From contig CAVYTX010000003.1 of NCBI GenBank assembly GCA_963771545.1, positions 558,001 to 622,000 of the forward strand: a DNA stretch of 64,000 nucleotides. Direction: 5' to 3'. The stretch comes from CAKZLS01 sp963771545. GTDB lineage: Bacteria; Pseudomonadota; Alphaproteobacteria; Rhodospirillales; Defluviicoccaceae. This document shows positions 1 to 7,096 of the stretch, one piece after another. A model generated the notes under the pieces. That model saw only the letters and a list, made by a program, of their open reading frames with translations, had not been told where the DNA came from and made no database searches. Within the stretch, counting starts at the first letter, position 1; each line of letters starts with the position of its first letter. The translations under genes were made by a program, and so were the position numbers.

Positions 1-221
1 TGCTCAAACAGAAAAAGGCATCGCGCGCGCTGGTCCCCATACCGTATTTTCTGGCCGAAATTCAGGGCTCGGTCCTGCAAATGCTGCCCAAGCCGCCGCT
101 CACCCGCGATCAGGTGGAATTGCTCAAGCGCGACAATGTGCTCGGCGGCGACTGCCCCGGCCTCGCCGAGCTCGGAATCCAACCCACTCCGGTGGAGGAC
201 ATTGTGCCGACGTATCTGTGA
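1..221 (+). CDS. C-terminal end of a complex I NDUFA9-type NAD(P)-binding protein (partial)
   Basis: The frame is open from the window edge (codons begin at base 3) to TGA at 219-221, giving about 72 residues. The tail reads LVPIPYFLAEIQ, then PPLTRDQVELLKRDNV, then GLAELGIQPTPVEDIVPTYL. That matches the C-terminus I know from alphaproteobacterial complex I NDUFA9 (39-kDa subunit) homologues of the extended SDR superfamily, which bind NAD(P)H and associate with NADH:quinone oxidoreductase. The Rossmann domain lies outside the window, so the cofactor site cannot be seen. Another extended SDR with a similar tail is the alternative. Confidence 0.72.
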   Translation, partial: LKQKKASRALVPIPYFLAEIQGSVLQMLPKPPLTRDQVELLKRDNVLGGDCPGLAELGIQPTPVEDIVPTYL

Positions 222-310
222 CCTCCGGCACATCGCCGGTCGATGCGGCATTACCGGTTTCGTTGACGCGAAAATAGTCGGCACTAGTGGGGCATTTTCC
301 CGCTCGCAAA

Positions 311-328
311 ACACCCCATACGGGGTAT
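311..328. promoter_or_regulatory. Small palindrome in an AT-rich promoter-like region
   Basis: ACCCC at 313-317 and GGGGT at 322-326 form an inverted repeat around ATAC, immediately followed by TATATAG. A second small inverted repeat, GTTAG-CCA-CTAAC, lies at about 336-348. The first resembles the C-tract/G-tract palindromes bound by CsoR/FrmR-type repressors, but no such regulator is in the window. It could serve the small gene starting at 466. Operator status is inference only. Confidence 0.25.
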
Positions 329-465
329 ATAGAGCGTTAGCCACTAACAATATTTGGATCTTGGCCCGTTAACGAGCGGATTCGTCCGGGTCGAATTCTC
401 ACCACCCACTCTCTCGCTTTAGGCCCCGGCCGCAACCAACCGGGCTCCTTTGCAAAGACATCGCC

Positions 466-624
466 ATGCACAACACCAAGGACATGGGCCGCGTGCTCTA
501 CCGCCACGACTGGACGGACTTGCGGGAGTGGGCCACGGCGCTCGTTGAGCTCGGCGATCTCAGCAACGACGAGATCGCCGAACTCGTGGCGGACCAGAAC
601 GCCATGCCGCCTCACGTTTCGTAA
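466..624 (+). CDS. Small hypothetical protein, 52 residues
   Basis: ATG at 466 to TAA at 622-624. The product begins MHNTKDMGRVLYRHDWTDL and continues with an acidic helix-like stretch (EWATALVELGDLSNDEIAELV). There is no signal peptide, membrane segment or metal motif, and I do not recognise the family. It ends one base before the stop of the convergent DUF202 gene, and its composition looks coding. The upstream sequence has only a weak purine stretch (GCAAAGAC) as ribosome binding site, so existence is moderately supported. Confidence 0.4.
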   Translation: MHNTKDMGRVLYRHDWTDLREWATALVELGDLSNDEIAELVADQNAMPPHVS

Positions 625-625
625 G

Positions 626-907
626 CTACACTTCGGCGTCCAATTTCTCGGACTGGATCTTCCGTCTCGTTCGGACAAAATCGACGGCTCCCACGATCAA
701 GACAACCAAAGAGACCGGGAGCAATGCCATACCCGCGATCTCGTAAGCGGATTGCGCCGCGGTGAAGCGGATCAGGGCCAAACCCGTGACGGCAATTCCG
801 AGCGCGGTTTTGACGTAGGCCAGCAGTGTCCGGCGGTTCGCCAATTCGGTGCGGAGCAGCGCCAGCACGACGCTGTCCACGGCCCGCCGTTCGTTCAAGT
901 CAGGCAT
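626..907 (-). CDS. DUF202 (YidH-like) small membrane protein
   Basis: The 93-residue product has the DUF202 hallmark RTELANRRTLLAYVKTALGI near residues 18-37, matching the family pattern R-T-x-L-A-x-x-R-T-x-L-A. This runs into one hydrophobic helix, and a second helix (ALLPVSLVVLIVGAVDFV) follows before a basic tail (RTRRKIQSEKL). Family members are small inner-membrane proteins of unknown function. I start at the ATG at 907 (MPDLNERRAV). An in-frame TTG further upstream at 1003 would add an arginine-rich stretch that looks non-coding. The gene is convergent with the 52-residue gene at 466-624 and leaves essentially no space for a terminator. Confidence 0.75.
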   Translation of the reverse strand: MPDLNERRAVDSVVLALLRTELANRRTLLAYVKTALGIAVTGLALIRFTAAQSAYEIAGMALLPVSLVVLIVGAVDFVRTRRKIQSEKLDAEV

Positions 908-1126
908 CGCCGACCCGCCGGAACGGCGAACGCCGGTGCGCAAACCGCGCAAACCCTTGCGCCGTCGGAGCCACCGCCGCTGGCCCGTGGACTCGATGGA
1001 CAACGCATCCGCGTTGCCCCGAACTCCACAACCCCAACAACCGCAACCACAGACATGAAACCATCACCAATACCCATGTCTCCGATTCAAAATGTCCCCC
1101 ATGTTTCCTGTTGCACCCGCGGTTTT

Positions 1127-1324
1127 GTATACTTTTTGTCTACCTCGAGCGCCTTTTAGTCTACCTCCGTGGCGTTCCCGTACGGTTAAGCTGTTGGTTC
1201 GCAATAATACCGATTTGCCCCAATTGTGAGAAGTATGCAAAAGTAGACAAAAGTAGACATTTGTTCGGCTTAACTCCTTGATTTTCCTAAAATCGACTTT
1301 CTGGCCAGGTATACAAAAGTATAC
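1127..1324. repeat. Cluster of helically phased GTNNAC boxes in an intergenic region
   Basis: Eight hexamers of the form GTATAC/GTAGAC (or complement) lie in the gene-free stretch 908-1973. In one orientation they are GTATAC 1127, GTCTAC 1138 and GTCTAC 1159. In the other they are GTATGC 1233, GTAGAC 1243, GTAGAC 1253, GTATAC 1309 and GTATAC 1319. Neighbours are 10, 11 or 21 bp apart, so they fall on one helix face, and most are joined by A4-5 or T5 tracts. Left and right groups are inverted relative to each other. Such an arrangement fits cooperative protein binding (a regulator, partition or transposase-end site). No adjacent gene identifies the protein. Confidence 0.6.
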
Positions 1325-1401
1325 ACGAACTGCTCATAATACATTGATATGGAACGTCTATTTGCCGAAACAAAAGTCAACAAACGCGCAGGGAGCCCAT
1401 A

Positions 1402-1689
1402 CCGACGGTCATTGAAATGACCCATTGTGACGGCCGATCGAGGTTTCCGGCAAGGAGCGTGGCGCGCGGTGATGCGGGAGCATCATAAGCGCCGCGCCCA
1501 AAAAAACCATCCAGGGGCCGTCCAAAAACCTCGATAGACCGCCCGCGGGGTCGCGTTTCGCGTATCCTCGGCCCCATATTCGAAAAAGAGGGCGGACCGC
1601 TTGACGATGGGTCCCCATCGCCGGCGCGGTCCCTCCTGCCGACGATGCGGGAAACACAATCGCACTGAGTCATTATCAGCGACCGTTGG
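1402..1689. repeat. Palindromic intergenic element, long copy with core hairpin
   Basis: The left arm (1402-1433) begins CCGACGGTCATTGAAATGA. The right arm (1655-1689) is its imperfect inverted copy, ending TCAGCGACCGTTGG. Inside lies a perfect 6-bp hairpin, TGATGC-GGGA-GCATCA (1470-1485), followed by GCGCCGCGCC. A further inverted pair is GATCGAGGTTT near 1436 with AAACCTCGATA near 1530. No plausible coding frame fills the element. Related arms or cores occur at 3498, 14689, 24978, 28091, 42371 and 54613. The layout suggests a non-autonomous mobile element or a structured transcript. Confidence 0.6.
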
Positions 1690-1934
1690 TATACGCCGGT
1701 TTTGCCCAAGCCGGTCCGCCGGAGATCATGGCGGGCTTGGCCTGCAGTGGAGTCATGGCGACCTTCAGGCTCTAGTGCCGAATAATAGGTACATAAACCT
1801 AAAACATTCGTTGGTCAAGGCGGTTCGCCGTGACGGCGCGCCGCGCGCATTGCCGTGACCGCTGGTCGTGAATTGTGTCAATCGATTTTGGCCGCTTGGG
1901 TCTCCTGCCTGGTGGATCGGGTGAGACCGGAATG

Positions 1935-1948
1935 TCAAACTAGTTTGA
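1935..1948. promoter_or_regulatory. Perfect 14-bp palindrome upstream of the antitoxin
   Basis: TCAAACTAGTTTGA is a perfect inverted repeat 26 bases before the antitoxin ATG at 1974. Type II antitoxins usually autoregulate through a palindrome at this position, so this is a likely operator of the (now damaged) module. The ribosome binding site TTGGAGG follows at about 1962-1968. Confidence 0.5.
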
Positions 1949-1973
1949 GAAACCAGTTGAATTGGAGGCCGGC

Positions 1974-2218
1974 ATGAAGAGCGTCGGGGCCTTCGAGGCC
2001 AAGACCCACCTCTCGGCGCTGCTCGATCGCGTGGCGCGGGGCGGGGCGAGGAGATCGTGATCACCCGGCATGGGAAGGCGGTCGCGCGGCTGGTCCCCGA
2101 GGCCGCCGCCGACCGCGCGCGCGTGGACGAGATTATCGCCCGGCTCAAGGCGGCGCGGGCCGAGGTCACCTTGGGCGGACTGGACTGGAAGGATTTGCGG
2201 GACGAGGGGCGGCGGTGA
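1974..2218 (+). pseudogene. Frameshifted Phd/YefM-type antitoxin
   Basis: From ATG 1974 the reading is MKSVGAFEAKTHLSALLDRV, the classic N-terminus of Phd/YefM antitoxins, with GGAGG upstream. After ARGG the frame closes early at a TGA near 2058. The expected continuation (EEIVITRHGKAVARLVPEA, then a helical toxin-binding tail ending DEGRR) is intact in another frame and ends at TGA 2216-2218. The sequence GCGGGGCGGGGCGAGG suggests a 5-bp tandem duplication (GCGGG) as the cause. The reconstructed product would be about 80 residues. The end overlaps the GTG start of the PIN gene by GTGA, as in an intact toxin-antitoxin operon. Confidence 0.85.
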
Positions 2219-2640
2219 GCCCTGGCCTCGTGTTGGGCTGTTCGGTGGCGGTTGCGTGGTGCTTCGAGGATGAAGCGTCGCCCGAAACCGACGCCATCCT
2301 CGAGCGGGTGCGTGACGACGGCGCCGTGGTTCCGGCGCTCTGGCACCTCGAGCTTGGTAATGTCCTGATCCAAGCCGAACGCCGCAAGCGCCTGACCGCG
2401 GCCGACACGGCGACTCGTCTTGAACTGATCGGCGCGCTTCCCATTCTTACCGATGACGAGACCCCGGCGAGGGCCCTCGGCGAGGTTCTGACCCTGGCCC
2501 GCGCCGACGGCCTCACCACCTACGACGCGGCCTATTTGGAACTTGCCCTGCGCAAGGGTCTGCCGCTGGCCTCCAGGGACCGGGCGCTGACGGACGCCGC
2601 CCGGCGGTGTGGAGTCATGTGTTTGCCGGATGAAGCGTGA
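2215..2640 (+). CDS. PIN-domain toxin (VapC family) lacking the first catalytic aspartate
   Basis: The 141-residue PIN protein overlaps the antitoxin stop (GTGA at 2215-2218). PIN ribonucleases of the VapC family coordinate Mg/Mn through conserved acids, the first in the motif LDxSV near the N-terminus. Here that segment reads LVLGCSVAVAW, with Gly at position 8 where Asp is expected (GGC instead of GAC). The other acids are present: Glu46 in LWHLELGN, Asp104 in TTYDAAYLEL and Asp122 in ASRDRAL. With its antitoxin frameshifted, loss of this residue would make the toxin harmless, so the two lesions fit together. Fold assignment is confident; loss of activity is inferred. Confidence 0.82.
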   Translation: MSPGLVLGCSVAVAWCFEDEASPETDAILERVRDDGAVVPALWHLELGNVLIQAERRKRLTAADTATRLELIGALPILTDDETPARALGEVLTLARADGLTTYDAAYLELALRKGLPLASRDRALTDAARRCGVMCLPDEA

Positions 2641-2733
2641 TCGCTTGTCAAAAAAGGGCAGCTGTACCGTGGTGCGCGGTCCATGCACAGAGAAGAGATC
2701 GAGAGCTATGAAAAAGAAAATCCCGGCCTTTAA
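2641..2733 (+). pseudogene. C-terminal remnant of a BrnT-like toxin
   Basis: Directly after the PIN stop an open frame reads KGQLYRGARSMHREEIESY followed by EKENPGL and TAA at 2731-2733. BrnT toxins commonly end in a stretch like RxxSARxxxRxEIxxYE and overlap the start of brnA, as this one does (ATG 2708). The roughly 65-70 residue N-terminal part of the toxin is missing, apparently replaced by the end of the PIN gene. Identification rests on about 25 residues plus gene context. Confidence 0.5.
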
Positions 2734-2974
2734 GACCGACAAGGAAGCGCGGGATTTCGTCGATGACGCCGACCTGACGGAATACGACCTGTCGGGCGGA
2801 ACGCCGGTCCGGTTTGAATTCGAGCCGAAGTCGGCGCATATCAACATGCGCGTTCCCAAACCGCTTCTCGATGCCGTGAAGGAGCGCGCCAGGTTGCGGG
2901 GCATTCCCTACAGCCGGTTGATCCGCCCGCTCATGGAACGCGAAGTTTCCCGCCCCCGAAAACCGCAAGGATGA
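2708..2974 (+). CDS. BrnA-like (CopG/RHH-type) antitoxin
   Basis: The 88-residue protein starts MKKKIPAFKTDKEARDFVDD, continues with LTEYDLSGGTPVRFEFEPK, and ends in a ribbon-helix-helix-like segment (INMRVPKPLLDAVKERARLRGIPYSRLIRPLMER). This matches BrnA-type antitoxins, which bind BrnT RNase toxins and repress their own promoter. The start at ATG 2708 lies inside the end of the BrnT remnant, the usual overlapping arrangement. With no intact BrnT here, it is an orphan antitoxin. A diverged, 5'-truncated paralogue lies at 4235-4441. Confidence 0.8.
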   Translation: MKKKIPAFKTDKEARDFVDDADLTEYDLSGGTPVRFEFEPKSAHINMRVPKPLLDAVKERARLRGIPYSRLIRPLMEREVSRPRKPQG

Positions 2975-2987
2975 CCGCCGCCACTGT

Positions 2988-3020
2988 CGGAGATCAACCG
3001 ACTCCGGAGATCAACCGACT
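2988..3020. repeat. Direct repeat of 16 bp
   Basis: CGGAGATCAACCGACT occurs at 2988-3003 and again at 3005-3020, just after the brnA-like gene. TGACCCTTTCGAT follows, and that sequence recurs near 3790 and in altered form near 4497. This looks like debris from rearrangement of the accessory stretch. Confidence 0.6.
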
Positions 3021-3043
3021 GTGACCCTTTCGATTTAAAAAAC

Positions 3044-3466
3044 CTAATCCCCATACAGACGCGACAGGACAACGAGCACGGCGACGCCAAGCGCAATCCA
3101 TGACAGCCATTTCTGAGCGGCCTCCCCCTTCGGCGTTTGGTCCCGGATGCCGCTACCCCGGGGAGAGTTGGCCCGCGGCGACACGTGCTTGGGCAAGCGG
3201 TCCACCAGGTGAACGGCGATTGACCGCGAGTCCGACGCCTTCCAATTCCCTTCGGGGAGAGCGGCAATAGTCGCCGCCAATGCGTTTGCCGCAAGGTCCC
3301 TGGTCAATTCGGACAGACGAGCGGCCTCCGCCCATGGGTCGAAGCCAAGCCGCGCCAGCGCCGAAAGAACGGTGAGCCGTGCTCCACTTTTCTCTTCGCC
3401 GACGAATGCGAACAGAAAGTCGTTGAATTGGGAATGACCGAGCGAATATTCACGACGCAGCGCCAT
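3044..3466 (-). CDS. Conserved hypothetical protein with C-terminal membrane anchor
   Basis: The 140-residue product begins MALRREYSLGHSQFNDFLFA, then FVGEEKSGARLTVLSALARLGFDPWAEAARL, a pattern I have seen in unnamed proteobacterial proteins of unknown function. A Pro/Arg-rich linker follows around residues 95-115, then one hydrophobic helix (WLSWIALGVAVLVVLSRLY) at the C-terminus. This predicts a cytosolic helical domain tethered to the membrane. I chose ATG 3466 because AGGTGG sits five bases upstream; the GTG at 3475 lacks such a site. It stands alone between the brnA-like gene and a palindromic element. Confidence 0.72.
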   Translation of the reverse strand: MALRREYSLGHSQFNDFLFAFVGEEKSGARLTVLSALARLGFDPWAEAARLSELTRDLAANALAATIAALPEGNWKASDSRSIAVHLVDRLPKHVSPRANSPRGSGIRDQTPKGEAAQKWLSWIALGVAVLVVLSRLYGD

Positions 3467-3497
3467 TTGAGCCACCTTTCAGGGTCGCCGGCGCCTG

Positions 3498-3550
3498 CCA
3501 ACGATCATCGATCGCAACGGTCACTGATCGTAACCCATTGCGATCGTTGG
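3498..3550. repeat. Palindromic intergenic element, short copy
   Basis: CCAACGATC at 3498-3506 pairs with GATCGTTGG at 3542-3550. Between them, CAACGGTCACTGATCG and ACCCATTGCGATCG match the arm consensus of the dispersed element family described at 1402 and 28091. It lies about 30 bases upstream of the gene ending at 3044, so it may sit in that gene's promoter region. No core hairpin is visible in this copy. Confidence 0.55.
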
Positions 3551-4199
3551 TCTCGGCGTTGCCGATCGACCTGTCTTTGCCGGGAGCATTGGACGCCGCG
3601 AAGATACCGCCCCCGAACCTCTTCGCGGTCCCGGGATACTCTTCGCATTTGGACGAAAAGTACGTTTAACTGTTCATTATATGGTCATTAATTAAATAAT
3701 TTGCAACGCTATTCGAGAATTTATTTGTCAGTGTTCAGGAATATTATTTTCAAGAAACGGAGTTTTATTTCACGAGGATCAGCCATATCTGACCCTTTCG
3801 ATTTCCGAGGGAAATGCGATGGCATTGGGCCGCGCGGGGGACCTGCACTGACTTTCCAGGCGCTTGTGACGAATTCCTCGGCGGTGGGAACATTTCCTCA
3901 AACTTGAGCCGCCACGCGGTAGCAAGGACTATGAACCGCAATTGGGCAAAAAGCGAATGAAATCCCTTGCGATCTTGCGGGCGCCCTGCGAGCAGTCAAC
4001 GAGTTGCGCGAGACAGTGTGTCGCCGCCAAAAGCCCCCAAGCAAGCCGGAGCAGCAGCAACAGTGCTTAGTCCCTCAGGATCTCGTCAACGCACGTGGGT
4101 TCACTGGCTTTCGAGAGGGTGAAGTCCTACGGCTGCGAGTAACGTGGTATGGGTTTCAAGCGATTCTGACGCCATGGGTCCGAATGGAACTAACGGTCG
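3551..4199. other. Gene-free accessory stretch
   Basis: I see no convincing gene here. The part from about 3660 to 3780 is clearly AT-richer than its surroundings (runs such as TATGGTCATTAATTAAATAATTT), which suggests foreign or promoter-like DNA. TGACCCTTTCGATTTC near 3790 repeats a sequence found after the brnA-like gene. The short frames present have no recognisable motifs or ribosome binding sites. Confidence 0.5.
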
Positions 4200-4591
4200 G
4201 AATAGTACAATGATAGACCAGACCCCAACGCCTAGATGCCGCCGACCTCACGGAATACGACCTGTCGGGCGGAACGCCGGTCCGGTTTGAATTCGAGCCC
4301 AAGTCGGCGAGCATTAACTTGCGCGTGCCGAAACCGCTGCTCGACGCCGTGAAGGAGCGCGCCAAGCTGCGCGGCATTCCCTACACCCGCCTGATCCGCC
4401 AGCTCATGGAGCGCGAGGTCTCCCGCGCCCGGGAATTGTAAGGATGACAGCTCGCGAAGTTGGGGGTAAAGGGCGGAGCAGTGCAATGATAGACCTGATC
4501 CTTTCGATAGAGGTCGGGTTAAAAGGGCAGAATAGTACAATGATAGACCAGACCCCGAAGCCCAGAATAGTACAATGATAGACCAGACCCC
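4200..4591. repeat. Direct repeats flanking the second brnA fragment
   Basis: A 27-bp unit beginning GAATAGTACAATGATAGACC and ending AGACCCC occurs at 4200-4226, 4530-4556 and 4565-4591. A degenerate copy, GAGCAGTGCAATGATAGACC, lies near 4476. The last two copies form a tandem with a 35-bp period. The repeats bracket the truncated brnA-like fragment. They resemble the REP-like sequences often scattered around toxin-antitoxin genes and REP-associated transposases, but no such transposase is present. Confidence 0.7.
4235..4441 (+). pseudogene. 5'-truncated second copy of the brnA-like antitoxin
   Basis: The frame reads DAADLTEYDLSGGTPVRFEF and then EPKSASINLRVPKPLL, a nearly collinear copy of residues from about 18 to the end of the BrnA-like protein at 2708. 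It stops at TAA 4439-4441. Codons for the first residues and the start are missing, because the copy is joined directly to a direct repeat (4200-4226). Downstream sequence (AAGGATGAC) also resembles that after the first copy, so this is a duplicated and diverged locus rather than an independent gene. Confidence 0.8.
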
Positions 4592-4679
4592 GAAGCCCAC
4601 TCCACCATTGTGACAACGTAGAGGAAAAGGGTAGCGTCCCCAATATCCCAAACTCGGCGCCCTTCCGCGTCGGTCAATA

Positions 4680-6131
4680 TCAGTTAGCATCCAGGGCGTT
4701 CTCGATGATCCCAACAACAGTGTTCCGATCATCGCTACTAAGTGCAGCTCGAGCCCATTCAAAAGCAAGAGTTTCCCAAACGCTATTTGCGCTTTTCAGG
4801 ACACGATCCCCTACAAGAGTTGACCAACGATGATGGTCCGGTTCCCTCATTGCGTCTTCTAAAAAACCGTATAGCGATCCAGCACCGATACCAAAACGAT
4901 CGACTAGGTTTGGCCACTGTTTAGAACGCAACGAGCGAAACACCTCTTCTTCTGGTGCTCCATGACCGGGGAGCAAATAGCAACCATTCGTCGCATCCGC
5001 GTCTGCATCTAGAAATGCAATCGATCGATGTGGAAGTCTACCGTCAGCGCCAAGGCCACCCAAAATCTGGACAACATTTGCGGGACCGACAGGTGTGATG
5101 CTAATCCGTGACAATAGGTCGCTTGTATCCCCTCGACTTGCAAGAATTTCACGGAGTAGAATTGCTGACTGCGTGTCCTCGACATAGACAACAAGCTCCG
5201 GATGAGCGCTGTCATCGATTCGGCTCATAGCGAATTCCGCTGTTACGCCGTATACGATATTGATCCCCTGAGGGCCGGGCAGAAGAAGGACTCGCGCTTC
5301 TTGCGGTAACTCTTCGAGGATGTAAGGGCTATGAGTACTGATGAGTATCTGAATCCGCTTTTGTCGGCACAACCAGAGAAGAAAGCGAACAAGTCTGCGC
5401 TGTGCCCTCGGGTGAAGGGAAGCCTCCACTTCATCAATTACCAGCAAAGAGTAATCTGGAAGTGTCTGTAGTGCTCTGAATAGATCGAGTGTCGCATCTT
5501 CACCTGCGCCCTGATGAAATTGCGAAATTTCACCGACATCTCGATGAACAACTCCAACGGCCTTTTTGCTGTCTACATCTGATATAGCAAATCGGGCTCG
5601 TTGGTAATCGCGCCCCAAAACATGGGAGAAGCGCTCTGTAAAATCACCAGTAAGATCCTTTGTCGAAACTTCGGCCGCCGCCTGCTTAGCAATTTTTGCA
5701 TATCCAGCAGACGCATCAAGCGGCAATGTCCGAGAAACATCAAACAAGAAAACGTTCCGAATTACTCGCTTATCTGGGAAACTCCAGCGTTGCGCAGGCT
5801 TGGAAAGTCGGAATGTTCGAACGGCGTTTCCTTCCCGGACTCTGTACCCGAGCGCTACACCTTCGACCTTGTCCCAAGGTGTGACAGGGAAGAATGTCGA
5901 AGGGTAGTATGTATTCTTCTTATTCGGTTGTTCGTAAGCGGAAGCAGCAGCTTTTAATACCGTGCTCTTACCGGTTCCGTTTTCGCCAATAACCGCAACG
6001 ACAGGATATTGCATTTGAATCGTTTGTCCCGTCCAACCTCGCAAGCCGTGAATTTCGACAAATTCCAAAAATTTAGGCCATTGTCCACCAATAAACTGAT
6101 TTCGAATCCGATTTATTTCTGCGTGGTCCAT
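4680..6131 (-). CDS. OLD-like AAA ATPase with C-terminal TOPRIM-type domain
   Basis: The 483-residue protein has an ABC/SMC-type ATPase core: Walker A GENGTGKS (49-56), a signature-like HQGAGED (206-212), Walker B LLVIDE with the catalytic Glu (229-234), and the histidine switch STHSPYIL (265-272). The C-terminal part has VVYVEDTQSA (314-323) and FLDADAD (373-379), which fit the Glu and DxD motifs of a TOPRIM nuclease as in OLD-family (overcoming lysogenization defect) endonucleases. Such proteins are often anti-phage factors. No UvrD-like helicase or other partner is adjacent, so this would be a stand-alone class 1-like OLD. Its lower GC and AT-rich upstream region (6132-6262) suggest horizontal transfer. 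A non-defence ATPase of the AAA_15/21 group remains possible. Confidence 0.82.
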   Translation of the reverse strand: MDHAEINRIRNQFIGGQWPKFLEFVEIHGLRGWTGQTIQMQYPVVAVIGENGTGKSTVLKAAASAYEQPNKKNTYYPSTFFPVTPWDKVEGVALGYRVREGNAVRTFRLSKPAQRWSFPDKRVIRNVFLFDVSRTLPLDASAGYAKIAKQAAAEVSTKDLTGDFTERFSHVLGRDYQRARFAISDVDSKKAVGVVHRDVGEISQFHQGAGEDATLDLFRALQTLPDYSLLVIDEVEASLHPRAQRRLVRFLLWLCRQKRIQILISTHSPYILEELPQEARVLLLPGPQGINIVYGVTAEFAMSRIDDSAHPELVVYVEDTQSAILLREILASRGDTSDLLSRISITPVGPANVVQILGGLGADGRLPHRSIAFLDADADATNGCYLLPGHGAPEEEVFRSLRSKQWPNLVDRFGIGAGSLYGFLEDAMREPDHHRWSTLVGDRVLKSANSVWETLAFEWARAALSSDDRNTVVGIIENALDAN

Positions 6132-6271
6132 TACTTATCGTCTCCATCACAAACTTATAATCTTTAATATATAAAATAGGTTATCTAAATAAATGCAATT
6201 AAATAGTATGTAATTAGACTCTAGAAATAGAGAATGAAAATCAATAAAACTTGAATGGCGAACAGTCTCCC

Positions 6272-6597
6272 CTAACTACACTTCGAATACCCACAGCTCG
6301 TACACGTGTCGCAGTCTTCCTGGCGGATCAGCGTCGGGGAGCCGCATTTGGGGCAACTCCGGAACCGCGCGTTGGGGGACGTTTCGCCGACCACCTTGAC
6401 CTGCTTTTCGGCGCGGGGTTTGCCGTGGCCCTCGGGCGGGGGGATGAAGCCGATGTCGATCATGTTGCTCTCGATCATCCCGCCGATGGCGGCGAGCGGC
6501 GAGGGGACGTAGCGGCCGCCCACCCACTGGCCGCCGCGCGGGTCCGAACACGGCCTTCAGCTCCTCGACCACGAACGACACGTCGCCGCCTGGGCGG
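6272..6597 (-). pseudogene. Duplicated 3' end of nrdJ
   Basis: This segment repeats the last ~325 bases of nrdJ (7431 to about 7757) with scattered substitutions. It encodes the same tail (GFIPPPEGHGKPRAEKQVKV, then the Cys cluster CPKCGSPTLIRQEDCDTC) and the same TAG stop. One extra C near 6543 shifts the frame, and homology stops near 6597, just before the stop of the HTH gene at 6602. There is no start, so it is not expressed as an enzyme. Together with the true nrdJ end it forms a direct duplication bracketing the two-gene cassette at 6602-7354. Confidence 0.92.
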
Positions 6598-6601
6598 ACC
6601 A

Positions 6602-7090
6602 CTAGAGGCTCATCTTTGCATTGATCTTCTGTGCCGCGGGCGCGGACGCAAACCAGCCGCGCGCGGAAACCAGAGCTTCCTTCGCCTTTCCTGGCTGCCC
6701 CTCGAGATAGGGCAGCATCTCGGCGGCCCGGTAGAGGCCCCCCAGAGACGGCGGCGGCATTTCCCGCTTCTGCAGAGCCTGACGGGTCACCCGCAGGCGC
6801 GCGGCCACATCAGCCAGGCTCACCAAGTCCGGCTTCACCTCGCGCAATCGCGCCCCCGCGGGCAGGGCTGAAAGGACCCCCTCGACCGTGGCGGTGATAA
6901 CCGCCTCCGCATCCACACCGGACCGCGTGAACGAAAGCCCAAGCAGCCCGGCCGATCCGACGCCGATCACACCATCATCGCAGCCCGCTTCGAAGAGGGC
7001 GTCGAGCAGCGCGCCCTCCTCTGGCGCATCCGCGGGAAGGGCGACAACAAGATCGAACTCGAATTCAATCTCAGCGGTCATGGTCTTCAT
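6602..7090 (-). CDS. HTH-containing protein of a two-gene toxin-antitoxin-like cassette
   Basis: The 162-residue protein has an N-terminal alpha/beta part (MTAEIEFEFDLVVALPADAP, LLDALFEAGCDDGVIGVGSAG) and a helix-turn-helix-like segment around residues 92-115 (LVSLADVAARLRVTRQALQK) before a short tail. I recall this architecture in proteobacterial DNA-binding proteins encoded after a small Cys-containing protein, as here, seven bases downstream of the partner. The likely role is antitoxin or autoregulator. The second Met (ATG 7081) has the better spacing from AAGG, so the true start may be there. Its stop abuts the duplicated nrdJ end, so the extreme C-terminus may have been rewritten at the junction. 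Confidence 0.75.
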   Translation of the reverse strand: MKTMTAEIEFEFDLVVALPADAPEEGALLDALFEAGCDDGVIGVGSAGLLGLSFTRSGVDAEAVITATVEGVLSALPAGARLREVKPDLVSLADVAARLRVTRQALQKREMPPPSLGGLYRAAEMLPYLEGQPGKAKEALVSARGWFASAPAAQKINAKMSL

Positions 7091-7096
7091 CCTTCA

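Noticed and set aside
4200..4591. CRISPR-like repeats
   Set aside because: Copies are unevenly spaced (330 then 35 bp), spacers are not uniform and no cas genes are present.
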